A program made the position numbers and the translations under genes. A stretch of 64,000 bases of DNA, from contig NZ_LMEA01000012.1 of assembly GCF_001425235.1 (NCBI RefSeq), positions 62,001 through 126,000 on the forward strand. The letters are read 5' to 3'. Below, one piece after another: positions 8,024 to 16,333 of the stretch (positions within the stretch are counted from its first letter, which is position 1; every line of letters begins with the position of its first letter). The notes under the pieces were generated by a model. The model did not search any database. It was not told the DNA's origin and was given only the letters and a program-made list of their open reading frames with translations. This DNA comes from Devosia sp. Root413D1. GTDB lineage: Bacteria > Pseudomonadota > Alphaproteobacteria > Rhizobiales > Devosiaceae.

Positions 8024-8467
8024 CTAGAGGGCGAGCTGGTCGACGATGGCCGTCATGCGCTCCTGCGCCTTCTTAGGGAGCTTCGCTGCCTTGATGGCCT
8101 CGATATCCACCGCGTCGTCACCGACGACAACCAGGGCCACCATGCCCATGCCGACATGCGGTGCGCATTTGACGCCGTACGCCCCGGGCGTGGTGAAGGT
8201 GACGACGATCTCCTTGCCCATCGCGCCCTTGAAGGTTTCGGCGCCGGCGGGCAGCAGGTCCTTGATCGCTTCGGCGTTGTGCCCCTTGTCAGTGGGGATG
8301 AAGGTGACAGTGTCACCTATCGCCACCTTGGTGAGGGCAGGCTCGAAGACCATCGCACCGGCCTCGCCCTTGTTCAGCATGTGGACTTCGAAGTTTGCGG
8401 CCATCGCCGGAGCGGCGGCGAGGACCAGCAGCGCGGCGGCCGCGGCCAGGGTCTTGAGGGTACGCAT
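8024..8467 (-). CDS. Pseudoazurin, electron donor to NirK
   Basis: 147 aa. Residues 1-23 are a Sec signal peptide ending PAMA. The mature protein has type-1 copper ligands His63, Cys101, His104 and Met109; subtracting the signal these are 40, 78, 81 and 86, exactly the classical pseudoazurin positions. It carries electrons to copper nitrite reductase in the periplasm. The start at ATG 8467 has GGAGA upstream. It is divergent from nirK and shares a region holding two FNR-type boxes; the nearer one is centred 41.5 bp from a transcription start that would leave a ~40-nt leader. Confidence 0.95.
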   Translation of the reverse strand: MRTLKTLAAAAALLVLAAAPAMAANFEVHMLNKGEAGAMVFEPALTKVAIGDTVTFIPTDKGHNAEAIKDLLPAGAETFKGAMGKEIVVTFTTPGAYGVKCAPHVGMGMVALVVVGDDAVDIEAIKAAKLPKKAQERMTAIVDQLAL

Positions 8468-8543
8468 AGTGGTTCTCCAAAAAACGAGGACACGGTCTTC
8501 ATGTCCTTTCGCGGCCATTTCCTCCATTGCCGCCAAGTTCTCT

Positions 8544-8557
8544 TTGACGAAGATCAA
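8544..8557. promoter_or_regulatory. FNR/NnrR-type box, pseudoazurin side
   Basis: TTGACGAAGATCAA matches the FNR/Dnr/NnrR consensus TTGAT-N4-ATCAA at 9 of 10 positions. Its centre lies 83 bp from the pseudoazurin ATG, so a start point at the usual 41.5-bp distance would give a 40-nt leader. The sequence does not tell which CRP/FNR-family protein binds. Confidence 0.7.
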
Positions 8558-8599
8558 ACAGATGACTTCGGCCGCTGTACAAAAGGTCGCACCGGTAAT

Positions 8600-8613
8600 T
8601 TGAGGCGGATCAA
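8600..8613. promoter_or_regulatory. FNR/NnrR-type box, nirK side
   Basis: TTGAGGCGGATCAA matches TTGAT-N4-ATCAA at 9 of 10 positions. It is centred about 81 bp before the nirK ATG. A class-II start point 41.5 bp downstream (about 8648) would follow a CATATT (8634-8639) in the -10 position and leave a ~40-nt leader. Confidence 0.7.
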
Positions 8614-8687
8614 AGAAGAGGGTCAGCGGCGGGCATATTCCACAGTCGAACCGGGCGCACTGGTGCCCGTAAACCGTGGAGACCCAA

Positions 8688-9836
8688 ATGGACGGTCAGG
8701 ACAAAGTAGAAGTATCGCGCCGCACGCTGCTCGGCGCCGCCGCGTTTGCCGGCGTATTCGGTGCAGTGCTTGCTTCGGTGCCGGCCCAGGCCGAGGAAGC
8801 CGGAGTGACGACCGGTCCGGCTCCTGACCTGTCGGCACTTCCGCGCAAACGGGTCGAGTTGCTGAAACCGCCGTTCGTGCATCCGCACGAGCAGATCGCA
8901 ACCGTCGGCCCCCAGGTCGTCGAGTTCCAGTTGGTCATCGAGGAAAAGCAGCTCGTCATCGACGAGTATGGCACAACCGTGCCGGCCATGACCTTCAACG
9001 GCTCGGTCCCCGGTCCGCTGATGGTGGTGCATCAGGATGACTATGTCGAGCTGACGCTGGTCAATCCCGACACCAACACGATGCAGCACAACATCGACTT
9101 CCACGCGGCGACTGGCGCGCTCGGGGGCGGCGGGCTCACGCTGATCAACCCGGGCGAACAGGTGAAGCTGCGCTTCAAGGCCACGCGCCCCGGCGTCTTC
9201 GTCTACCACTGCGCGCCGGGCGGCCCGATGATCCCGTGGCACGTCGTGTCGGGCATGAACGGCGCCATCATGGTGCTGCCGCGTGACGGGCTGAAGGACG
9301 GCGCCGGCAAGCCGCTGAAGTACGACTACGTCTACTATGTCGGTGAGCAGGACTTCTACGTTCCGAAGGACGCCGACGGCAACTTCAAGACCTACGAGTC
9401 GGCCGGCGACGGCTACGCCGACATGCTCGAGGTCATGAAGACCCTGACGCCGACGCACGAAGTGTTCAACGGCGCCGTGGGTGCGTTGACCGGTGAAAAC
9501 GCGATGACCGCCAACGTCGGCGAGACGGTGCTCATCGTTCACTCGCAGGCCAATCGTGACACTCGCCCGCACCTGATCGGCGGACACGGCGACCACGTCT
9601 GGGCTACCGGCAAGTTCAACAACCCACCCCAGATCGACCTCGAGACCTGGCACATCCCGGGGGGCTGTGCTGGCGCTGCGCTCTACACATTCCTTCAGCC
9701 GGGCGTCTACGCTTACGTTAACCACAACCTCATCGAGGCCGTCGAACTCGGCGCCACCGCCCACTTCAAGGTTGGTGGCGAGTGGAACGACGACCTGATG
9801 ACCCAGGTTCAGGCGCCCACACCGATCGACGGCTAA
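8688..9836 (+). CDS. nirK: Copper-containing nitrite reductase
   Basis: 382 aa. It has a Tat-type signal ([11 protein letters not shown]...AQA) and two cupredoxin domains. Copper ligands are visible: His134, His139, His174, Cys175, His185 and Met190, with catalytic Asp137, and the second-domain histidines in [10 protein letters not shown] and [11 protein letters not shown]. It reduces nitrite to nitric oxide in the periplasm. ATG 8688 is chosen because GGAG (8678-8681) lies six bases before it; a GTG at 8676 is in frame but overlaps that site. It is followed by nirV and faces pseudoazurin. No nitric oxide reductase gene is in the window. Confidence 0.97.
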   Translation: MDGQDKVEVSRRTLLGAAAFAGVFGAVLASVPAQAEEAGVTTGPAPDLSALPRKRVELLKPPFVHPHEQIATVGPQVVEFQLVIEEKQLVIDEYGTTVPAMTFNGSVPGPLMVVHQDDYVELTLVNPDTNTMQHNIDFHAATGALGGGGLTLINPGEQVKLRFKATRPGVFVYHCAPGGPMIPWHVVSGMNGAIMVLPRDGLKDGAGKPLKYDYVYYVGEQDFYVPKDADGNFKTYESAGDGYADMLEVMKTLTPTHEVFNGAVGALTGENAMTANVGETVLIVHSQANRDTRPHLIGGHGDHVWATGKFNNPPQIDLETWHIPGGCAGAALYTFLQPGVYAYVNHNLIEAVELGATAHFKVGGEWNDDLMTQVQAPTPIDG

Positions 9837-9848
9837 GCGTCCGAAACG

Positions 9849-9877
9849 GCGGTGGCTCGACATGCACGGGCCACCGC
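9849..9877 (+). other. Intercistronic hairpin between nirK and nirV
   Basis: GCGGTGGC (9849-9856) pairs perfectly with GCCACCGC (9870-9877) across a 13-nt loop, directly after the nirK stop. It may protect the nirK mRNA end and lower expression of nirV relative to nirK. There is no U-tract. Confidence 0.5.
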
Positions 9878-9895
9878 ATTCTCAAAGGTGCAATC

Positions 9896-10801
9896 ATGAC
9901 GCACACAGTCGCGCACCAAGACAAGACAGCATTGCTGGTGCCTATCGTCCTGCTTGCTGGACTTCTGGCGACGATCGCTATGCAGACCGGGGCCATCCGG
10001 CCTCCAGTCGTCACGACCTCGAGCTTGGCTCCGGTTACCGTGACAATTGCACCCCGCGCCTACAGCTACCGGGCTCCCGGGGAGTTCGTGCGCGGCACCG
10101 CTACAGTCGACGGTCCCCTTGTCACCGTCGACAATCCTGCACCAATCGAGATCATGAAGTATCAAGTCAGCGCGTCGGACTATGACCGGTGCGTTGCCTA
10201 CGGTGCCTGCAAGAAGGCGGAACCGCGCCGCCGAGGCCTGATCGATGTTCCGGTGACAGGCGTGAGCTTCAATGACGCCAATGAATACGCCAAGTGGCTC
10301 AGCGAAAAGACCGGTCAGACCTGGCGCCTGCCGACGATCGGCGAATGGGCATTCGCCGCCGGCAGCAAGGCGCGCGACCACGCACTCGATATCGAAACCA
10401 AGGACCCGGCCGAACGTTGGCTCGCCTTCTACGAGCGGGAAGCCAAGCTCGGCGCGAATGCTCTCGCCACGCCCAGCCCTATCGGGACCTTCGGCGAGAA
10501 TGAGTATGGCGTTGTCGACCTGGCGGAAACTGTGTGGGAGTGGACGGCGACCTGCGGAAGCCGCACGACATTGGGTCAAGCCGACGAAACGCTCACATAT
10601 CTCGACTCGTGCGGCGTGCGCCTCCTGGAAGGCAGGCACCGCACCCCGATGAACGCCTTCGTCCGCGATGCGCAGGGCGGTGGCTGCACCATTGGCGCTC
10701 CTCCCGACAACCTTGGCTTCCGGCTGGTGCGGGAGCGCGAGTGGTGGCGTGCTCCACTCGACTACGCAGTCGGGCTGCTGACCAAAGCAACTAGCAACTG
10801 A
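9896..10801 (+). CDS. nirV: NirV, formylglycine-generating-enzyme-like protein of the nirK cluster
   Basis: 301 aa. One N-terminal hydrophobic segment (TALLVPIVLLAGLLATIAM) anchors it or exports it. The rest is an FGE-sulfatase/SUMF1-type domain: VSFNDANEYAKWLSEKTGQ, TWRLPTIGEWAFAA, YGVVDLAETVWEWT and GFRLVRE. NirV is regularly found next to nirK; its role in NirK function is not settled, and the classical FGE active-site cysteine pair is not obviously conserved although several cysteines occur. The ATG at 9896 follows AAAGGTG. Confidence 0.9.
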   Translation: MTHTVAHQDKTALLVPIVLLAGLLATIAMQTGAIRPPVVTTSSLAPVTVTIAPRAYSYRAPGEFVRGTATVDGPLVTVDNPAPIEIMKYQVSASDYDRCVAYGACKKAEPRRRGLIDVPVTGVSFNDANEYAKWLSEKTGQTWRLPTIGEWAFAAGSKARDHALDIETKDPAERWLAFYEREAKLGANALATPSPIGTFGENEYGVVDLAETVWEWTATCGSRTTLGQADETLTYLDSCGVRLLEGRHRTPMNAFVRDAQGGGCTIGAPPDNLGFRLVREREWWRAPLDYAVGLLTKATSN

Positions 10802-10812
10802 AAGAGCTACCC

Positions 10813-11058
10813 ATGCGTAACCTTCGCGTCGACGACAACATTGCCTGCCGGGTGACTGAAGCCCTCTGGAGCGACCCATTCGTACCGGCCGGCGACATCT
10901 GCGTGCACGTCTTCGATAGCACAGTCATGCTTACCGGAGAGGTTGGCTCTGAGGGGCAACGGATCGCCATCGGCCGGCTCGTCGCGGACCTCATTTGCGT
11001 CGAACGACTGACCAATGCCGTCACGGTCACTGACGTCGTGAACCGTTTCGCTGCCTAG
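10813..11058 (+). CDS. Small BON-domain protein
   Basis: 81 aa without a signal peptide. The BON pattern is seen in VTEALWSDPFVPAGDICVHVFDSTVMLTGEVGS...AIGRLVADLICVERLTNAVTV, which aligns with the usual V.V..G.V.L.G.V......A...A....GV..V.N.L core. BON domains bind phospholipids or act in stress proteins. It starts 11 bp after nirV and is probably its operon partner. Why a cytosolic BON protein belongs to a nitrite reductase cluster is not clear. Confidence 0.82.
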   Translation: MRNLRVDDNIACRVTEALWSDPFVPAGDICVHVFDSTVMLTGEVGSEGQRIAIGRLVADLICVERLTNAVTVTDVVNRFAA

Positions 11059-11258
11059 CGTACCCGTTCCGATGCGGACCAAGGCCTAAGCGAGGCAGTT
11101 CCGGCCGACTGAGCACCGTGTGTTCACCAGACGAAGTCGACTTTCGCCTGCTGGATTATCAGTGCCTCCGGGCCTCATTTGGCCGCCTCCTCGCCGGCAA
11201 CGGGCCTCGGCCTTCTCGATCGTCATCGTTCGGGGTCCAACCTCCTTTGGCGTTCGAT

Positions 11259-12416
11259 CTAGAGCAGAAGGGTCTCTAGGATCATGTCGACCGACTGAAT
11301 GAGGTGTTTCGCCTGCCGAGCAGTCTCGCGGCCATGCGCTTCGGCGCTTAGCTTGTCGTGCAGCGCCTCGACAAAACCAGCAAGGCTCTCCACCATTTCC
11401 GCCGTACTGTCGGAATAGCCGCCCGCCTTGTTCCTAAGAGCGTACCGAACCCTCGCCTTCCGGGTGATCCTCGGCTCACCAAATCCCGGTTGAGAGCGCA
11501 CTGCTTCGTCAGGGGCCAGTGCATGCAATACTTGGACAAGCAGTTCTCGCGCCGAGAATGCTGCCTGCCGCTGATTGTCGGGTCTAGCGCTCAAGAAGGC
11601 CGCGCGGGCGCCGTTTCGCATGTCGACTAGTTGCTGACCAAGAGGAGAAAGAACGGCCTCTAGGTCATCCGTCGCGCCCGCGGCAAGAGCGGCGCGACCC
11701 GCCTCAGTAATAGCAAGCCAGTTCTCCGGATCTGTTACGTCGGTGTAGGTTGGCCTCAACAGGCTGTCGTTCAGGAGTTGATCCATGGAGCGCGCAGCCT
11801 CCGCTCGCTCTATGTCGGTGAACTGAAGTCCCAGTTGTGTTTCTAAAGGCCCGGGTTGGTACGACCGTCCGAGGACGTTTAACCGATGAGCACTTTTGGT
11901 TCGCGCATAGATTTCGAGGATTGCCAGCTTCGTGCCGTGATCGGTCAGTCGGGGCGGGGGCGCTTCGATCGCCTGACCGTTTGCGGCACCGTTTATGCCG
12001 AAAACCCCCGCTGCGAGGTCGGAGCAGGTGTCGTCGATGATCCGCTGCAGATCTAGACCTAGGCCCGCGCGACGATCCGTGGGCTTAGGAAACAAGCTAC
12101 CCGAGCCGTCGTTGTCATCGAAAATCCGGAGCGTCTCGATCACGAACGGGGTAAGGGCCTGCCTCAGTAGATCGGCCCTACCCGCCGCAGCTCGACCCTT
12201 GAGGCCGTAATAGGTCGTCGCTGTCGCTTTCGCGGCAGCGCGGAAGTGCTCAGCGCAGAGTTCTTCAACCTCCTCCTGGTGGGAGCTTCCCCCTAATCGG
12301 CCGAAGCCGAATGCGGCAAGCTTAGCGTCCTCAGCTTTGCGCTTGAGTGTCCGAAGGTGCTCTCGACCCGCGCGCATCGCGGCCGCCCACGCCGGTCCTG
12401 TCACCCCCTCTGTCAT
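11259..12416 (-). CDS. Unknown 385-aa protein, possible defence-associated factor
   Basis: 385 aa with no signal or membrane segment. Residues ~20-190 are helical. The middle (about 195-255) looks like a winged-helix region ending LAITEAGRAALAAG. The C-terminal part (AFSARELLVQVLHALAPDEAV...TRKARVRYALRNKAGGY) resembles the C-terminal helical domain of proteins often found in defence loci, such as predicted pPIWI-associated nucleases or Abi-like proteins, but I cannot prove this without a profile search. It is the leftmost of three minus-strand genes next to the QatABCD operon and lies in the tRNA-Phe island. Confidence 0.7.
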   Translation of the reverse strand: MTEGVTGPAWAAAMRAGREHLRTLKRKAEDAKLAAFGFGRLGGSSHQEEVEELCAEHFRAAAKATATTYYGLKGRAAAGRADLLRQALTPFVIETLRIFDDNDGSGSLFPKPTDRRAGLGLDLQRIIDDTCSDLAAGVFGINGAANGQAIEAPPPRLTDHGTKLAILEIYARTKSAHRLNVLGRSYQPGPLETQLGLQFTDIERAEAARSMDQLLNDSLLRPTYTDVTDPENWLAITEAGRAALAAGATDDLEAVLSPLGQQLVDMRNGARAAFLSARPDNQRQAAFSARELLVQVLHALAPDEAVRSQPGFGEPRITRKARVRYALRNKAGGYSDSTAEMVESLAGFVEALHDKLSAEAHGRETARQAKHLIQSVDMILETLLL

Positions 12417-12583
12417 GCTCGGTTACTCCGGAATAGACGGGGAGACTTTCCAACCAAAACGCGAAAATCAAGCGCTGAAAAACGCAGCGATATCGGGGGG
12501 TCCAGGACCCGCAGAAGGGAGGGCCGGAATACGGTCCCTAAGACGGGGGGAGGGGCTCCCTGAGAGCTCGGCACGCCCGTCGT

Positions 12584-13090
12584 CTAGAGCTTGATCTTTC
12601 GGCGCTCGTTGATCTCGCGACCTTGGTCGGGATCAAGCCACGCCGGCACGGCAGCCATATACCGCGCAATGTATTCGGTGGGTAGGGCATGCTCCCCAGC
12701 CCCAGCCAGAACGAAGTCCTTATACCAGGTGTAGGGTGCGACGTCGGGGCCGACGGCGGTACTGGCCGCGATGTAGGTCACTACCTCTAGGGTTCGACCA
12801 TTCGCGAGGCGTACCGCGACGGTGTGCTGTTCGTATCCTCCGTTCAAACCTTCAGCGGCATCGAGGGCAGGCTTCTCAGGTTCCGGGATCTCGAAGACCA
12901 CACCATAGACGACGTCATGGTGATCACCGGTCGCGAGAGCGTTGCACTTGGCAGAACCGTCCTTGCTGATCTTGTGAAAGCGGAGGGCATACCCCGTCAG
13001 CGTGGCGGCGGAAAGGACGCGGCAACCCGGCACGCGCGCGCGCAGACGTGGCGTACAGAGATTGGAGCCGTATGCGAAATAGTTGATCAT
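12584..13090 (-). CDS. Gamma-glutamylcyclotransferase-like (GGCT/AIG2-like) protein
   Basis: 168 aa from ATG 13090. The GGCT fold is recognised from INYFAYGSNL at the start, VVYGVVFEIPEPEKPALDAAEG with the catalytic glutamate, and TYIAAS...PYTWYKDFVLAGA. Family members cleave gamma-glutamyl bonds to release 5-oxoproline or act on related gamma-glutamylamines. Nothing in the neighbourhood shows a matching pathway; it is placed between an unknown gene and the Qat operon on the island, so a role in defence or a toxin/antitoxin-like function is possible but unproven. Confidence 0.85.
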   Translation of the reverse strand: MINYFAYGSNLCTPRLRARVPGCRVLSAATLTGYALRFHKISKDGSAKCNALATGDHHDVVYGVVFEIPEPEKPALDAAEGLNGGYEQHTVAVRLANGRTLEVVTYIAASTAVGPDVAPYTWYKDFVLAGAGEHALPTEYIARYMAAVPAWLDPDQGREINERRKIKL

Positions 13091-13144
13091 CACCAAATTG
13101 TACCGACCGCGCCGTAGTATTCAAGCACACGGCCTGAGCTAGAC

Positions 13145-13423
13145 TTACGGGGCGGTCTTCCCTTTGCGAGAGAGCAGCACCTCGACTTCCGCGAGCGTCA
13201 CGCCAACGATCTGGCTGCCATCGGCGAGCTTGACAGTATAGCGGGCCGCCCCCTTGCGCCGCCCGCGACTCATCTGCATGCCGCGACCCGCCAGCATCTC
13301 GGTCAGTCGGCGCTCGTTTTCGAGTGTGTCGGCCGCCTCGATTTCCGCGAGCTTGCGAACCGCTAACTGCCGAAGGTCTTCCATCGATCCACTACTCATC
13401 GTCGTACTCGAATCGCATTTCAC
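13145..13423 (-). CDS. Small hypothetical protein, divergent from qatA
   Basis: Up to 92 aa (GTG at 13423); a likelier start is ATG 13399 giving 84 aa. The first half is a charged helix (MEDLRQLAVRKLAEIEAADTLENERRLTEML), followed by a basic RGRRKGAARY segment and a short beta-rich tail (YTVKLADGSQIVGVTLAEVEVLL). No family is recognised. It is divergent from the Qat operon with ~130 bp between them, so a regulator role is possible. Confidence 0.6.
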   Translation of the reverse strand: MKCDSSTTMSSGSMEDLRQLAVRKLAEIEAADTLENERRLTEMLAGRGMQMSRGRRKGAARYTVKLADGSQIVGVTLAEVEVLLSRKGKTAP

Positions 13424-13509
13424 TGAACGATCGATATCTTAGCACGTCCAAGTCAGGCACCCAGCGTCCAAGCAAAGACCGACATCGCACTGCTGCAGTG
13501 AATTATGAC

Positions 13510-13538
13510 TTGCAGGGTCTTCGCGGCTGCGATGTATT
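13510..13538 (+). promoter_or_regulatory. Candidate promoter of the Qat operon
   Basis: TTGCAG (13510-13515) and TGTATT (13533-13538) are 17 bp apart, upstream of the qatA ATG at 13556. A GGGGGA ribosome site follows. The match to sigma-70 consensus is moderate. Confidence 0.35.
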
Positions 13539-13555
13539 AATTTCGGGGGAACGTC

Positions 13556-15466
13556 ATGATCATTGCTGATAACGAGACGGCGGTTGACTATCTCAACTGC
13601 GAGGCGATCTCGAAAACCGTCGTTTCGGTGCTAGCCGACAATCGCAAGCAGGCAATCACCGTGGGCATTCACGGGGACTGGGGTGCCGGCAAGTCGAGCG
13701 TGCTCAAGATGATCGAACGCGACGTCAAGCCCGATGGTGCCGTCGCGTGCATCTGGTTTAACGGCTGGACCTTCCAAGGTTTTGATGACGCCAAGACGGT
13801 GCTGATCGAGGCGATCATCACCGAATTGATGCGCCAGCGTCGAACAATGGCCAAGGTCCAAGATCTCGGCAAAGAGCTTCTGCAGCGGGTCGACTTCCTG
13901 AAGCTCGCGAAGCGCGGTGTGGGGCTTGCCATAAATCTAGCAACGGGCTTGCCGTCGCCCGACCAGATCGGAGCCGCGATAGGAGGCATCAAGGATGTCA
14001 TCGGCAACCTCGGCAAGGCCTCGGCCGAGGACATAGAGGCTCAGCTCACCGAGGCGTCGAGCTATCTGAGAGATGCGAAGGGCATGACGATGCCTGACGC
14101 CGTCGACGACTTTCGAGCCCGCTTCGAGGACCTTCTGAAAGTCGCCAAAGTCGAGCAGTTGATCGTCCTGATCGACGATCTCGACCGCTGTCTGCCGGAA
14201 ACCGCGATCGAGACCCTCGAGGCGATCCGGCTGTTCTTGTTCGTGCCAGGGGCGGCGTTCGTCATCGGGGCGGACGAGGGGATGATCGAGTACGCCGTGC
14301 GTCGTCATTTCCCCGATCTGCCGGCCGCGCCGACTGCCGTGCCCTATGCGCGAAACTATCTTGAAAAACTCATCCAGGTGCCGTTCCGCATCCCTTCGCT
14401 CGGCGTACAGGAGACGCGCACCTACGTCATGCTCCTGCTGGTCGGCTCTATCGTGAAGGACGAAGCCGATCCTGGTTTTCAGAAGCTGCTAGCCAAGGCG
14501 CGCGCAGCGCTGAACTCACCGTGGCTCGCGCAATCACTCACTCAGGCCGACGTGCGGGCGGTCGACGGTAGCAAGCAGAAGGAGCTCGACGAGGCCTTCA
14601 TGCTGGCGACCCAGCTTGGGCCCATCCTGGCTGAAGGCGCCTATGGCAACCCGCGGCAGATCAAGCGTTTTCTCAATGCACTTCTGATCCGAAGGGCGAT
14701 TGCCGAAGCGAGGGGGCTGGAGACCCAAATCAACCAGGCGGCGCTCGGTCGGCTCATGCTGATGGAGCGCTTCCAGCCCGACTTCTACGAGCACATCGCG
14801 CGCAGCGCGATGGCGAGTGGCGATGGGAAGGTGGGGGAACTCGCCGAGCTCGAGGCGGCGGCCGCTCCGAGGCTAGAAACCAAGGGGCGCAAGGTCAAGG
14901 GGGCCAAGGACGACGCTGAGGACTCCAAGTGGTTGGAGCGGGACCAAATACGACTGTGGCTGCAGATCGAGCCCGCTCTCGGGGGAGAGGACCTGCGGCC
15001 CTACGTGTTCGTGGCGCGCGAGCGCAGGCTCACTGGTATCGGGCAGTCGTCGAACGATACGGAGCAACTGATCGGTCTCTTGTCGAATGGCGGTCAGATG
15101 GTCGTCCGTGGCCTGGAGCCGAGGGTCAGGCTGCTAGCCCAAAGCGACGCCAACGTCATTTTTGGAGCGCTGCGCGAGCGCGTGGTGCAGGAGCCGAACC
15201 TGTCGTCCATTCCGGAGGCGATACACGGCCTGCGCGTGGTCGCCAAACATCACGGGCACCTTCAATCCGAACTCGTAGCCCTGCTTGCAACCCTGGACGC
15301 CAAGAAATTGGGCATGTGGGCGGTGTCCGGCTGGAGCGAGTTCATCACCGAGAACGCGGCGCAAAAGCAGTTGACCGAGGTCGTCAGAAGTTGGGCGGGG
15401 CAGGATGCGAACGCGCTCCTCAAGCGAACCGCCGGACAAGCGATCGCTACGGGAAAGGCGAGCTAG
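13556..15466 (+). CDS. qatA: QatA, KAP-family P-loop ATPase of the Qat anti-phage system
   Basis: 636 aa. Walker A is GDWGAGKSS (residues 40-48) and Walker B is IVLIDDLDRC near residue 205, both typical of KAP NTPases. A glycine-rich hydrophobic stretch near 120-145 corresponds to the KAP insertion that can contact membranes. YGNPRQIKRFLNALLIRR near 365 is the sensor/arginine region of the family. In QatABCD it is the ATPase component needed for phage protection. The gene is first of four, with stop and start almost touching throughout (qatB begins at the next base after its stop codon). Confidence 0.93.
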   Translation: MIIADNETAVDYLNCEAISKTVVSVLADNRKQAITVGIHGDWGAGKSSVLKMIERDVKPDGAVACIWFNGWTFQGFDDAKTVLIEAIITELMRQRRTMAKVQDLGKELLQRVDFLKLAKRGVGLAINLATGLPSPDQIGAAIGGIKDVIGNLGKASAEDIEAQLTEASSYLRDAKGMTMPDAVDDFRARFEDLLKVAKVEQLIVLIDDLDRCLPETAIETLEAIRLFLFVPGAAFVIGADEGMIEYAVRRHFPDLPAAPTAVPYARNYLEKLIQVPFRIPSLGVQETRTYVMLLLVGSIVKDEADPGFQKLLAKARAALNSPWLAQSLTQADVRAVDGSKQKELDEAFMLATQLGPILAEGAYGNPRQIKRFLNALLIRRAIAEARGLETQINQAALGRLMLMERFQPDFYEHIARSAMASGDGKVGELAELEAAAAPRLETKGRKVKGAKDDAEDSKWLERDQIRLWLQIEPALGGEDLRPYVFVARERRLTGIGQSSNDTEQLIGLLSNGGQMVVRGLEPRVRLLAQSDANVIFGALRERVVQEPNLSSIPEAIHGLRVVAKHHGHLQSELVALLATLDAKKLGMWAVSGWSEFITENAAQKQLTEVVRSWAGQDANALLKRTAGQAIATGKAS

Positions 15467-16333
15467 ATGGGGACGTCGGGGTCTTCACGCGGCACGGGTA
15501 ACGGCGGCTCACTGATTCCGACGTTCCTTGACGAGCCGTCGAGCAAACCGCTGCCGTCGGAAGTGGCCGCGCCGGGCAGCGACGGCGATGGCAGTAGTGG
15601 CGGCGACGGCGAAAACCCGGAAGCGCCACGCCCAGACATTCCCGCGCAGGCCGAAGACAACCGATTTTCAAGCGCGCGGCGCAATTTCTCGGTGTTTGCC
15701 AGCAGTGGCGGCAGCGACACCGGAGCTCTGCGTCGTGCCGTCAGGGACTACGTGCGCTCAGGGTATGGCACCAGCGGGAACGCGACCCGTGCAATGGGAA
15801 GCTCACGGGCGACGGCCGCAGGTGTCCTTGATGTGTTGCGGAGCTTCACGCGGGACGGCGTCGCACAGACGCTTGCCCGGTTCAATCTATCGGGATTTGC
15901 CGGCAGGCCGGCGACCGAGATCCTCACCGCCCTTACCGACATATTGTGCGAGGACGGCGGCACTATCGACGAAGCCATTGCGCGAGACGCCTGGCTCGAG
16001 GCGGTGGCGTCGGTGGAGGCTGCGGGCATTGTCGATCTCGATAGCATGACGCCAGATCAGCTGAGCGAAGTGTTCCTAGCCTTCATCTCGCACTCGATTC
16101 AATCGAAGTTATTCCAGGAAATCGGCGTCAACGGTTTTCGTGTGGCCGATTTGGATGAGATCCGCGCGTTCGAGAACCAGTTCCGTAGCTACATCGACGG
16201 GCGGGTGCGAGATGCGTTCAGCGGCAACTTGAGTGAGGTTGGCACGATGTCTGATGACCGCATCCGCGCGGTTGTCGAGCAGACCTATCGCGACGCGTGG
16301 GAGGTATTCATCACCTGGGGAGATAGCGCATGA
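15467..16333 (+). CDS. qatB: QatB, Qat anti-phage system partner protein
   Basis: 288 aa. The first ~65 residues are Gly/Ser/Pro-rich and probably flexible, and the protein begins Met-Gly. Residues ~70-288 are helical: a GALRRAVRDYVRSGYGTSGNATRAMGSS region, then TATEILTALTDILC-like helices, and a final IRAVVEQTYRDAWEVF segment, matching the QatB family seen in Qat operons. Its biochemical role is not fully known. Related QueC-like proteins in type IV CBASS attach a deazaguanine to the N-terminal glycine of their partner, so the exposed Met-Gly start makes QatB the likely substrate of QatC; that link is inference. Confidence 0.9.
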   Translation: MGTSGSSRGTGNGGSLIPTFLDEPSSKPLPSEVAAPGSDGDGSSGGDGENPEAPRPDIPAQAEDNRFSSARRNFSVFASSGGSDTGALRRAVRDYVRSGYGTSGNATRAMGSSRATAAGVLDVLRSFTRDGVAQTLARFNLSGFAGRPATEILTALTDILCEDGGTIDEAIARDAWLEAVASVEAAGIVDLDSMTPDQLSEVFLAFISHSIQSKLFQEIGVNGFRVADLDEIRAFENQFRSYIDGRVRDAFSGNLSEVGTMSDDRIRAVVEQTYRDAWEVFITWGDSA

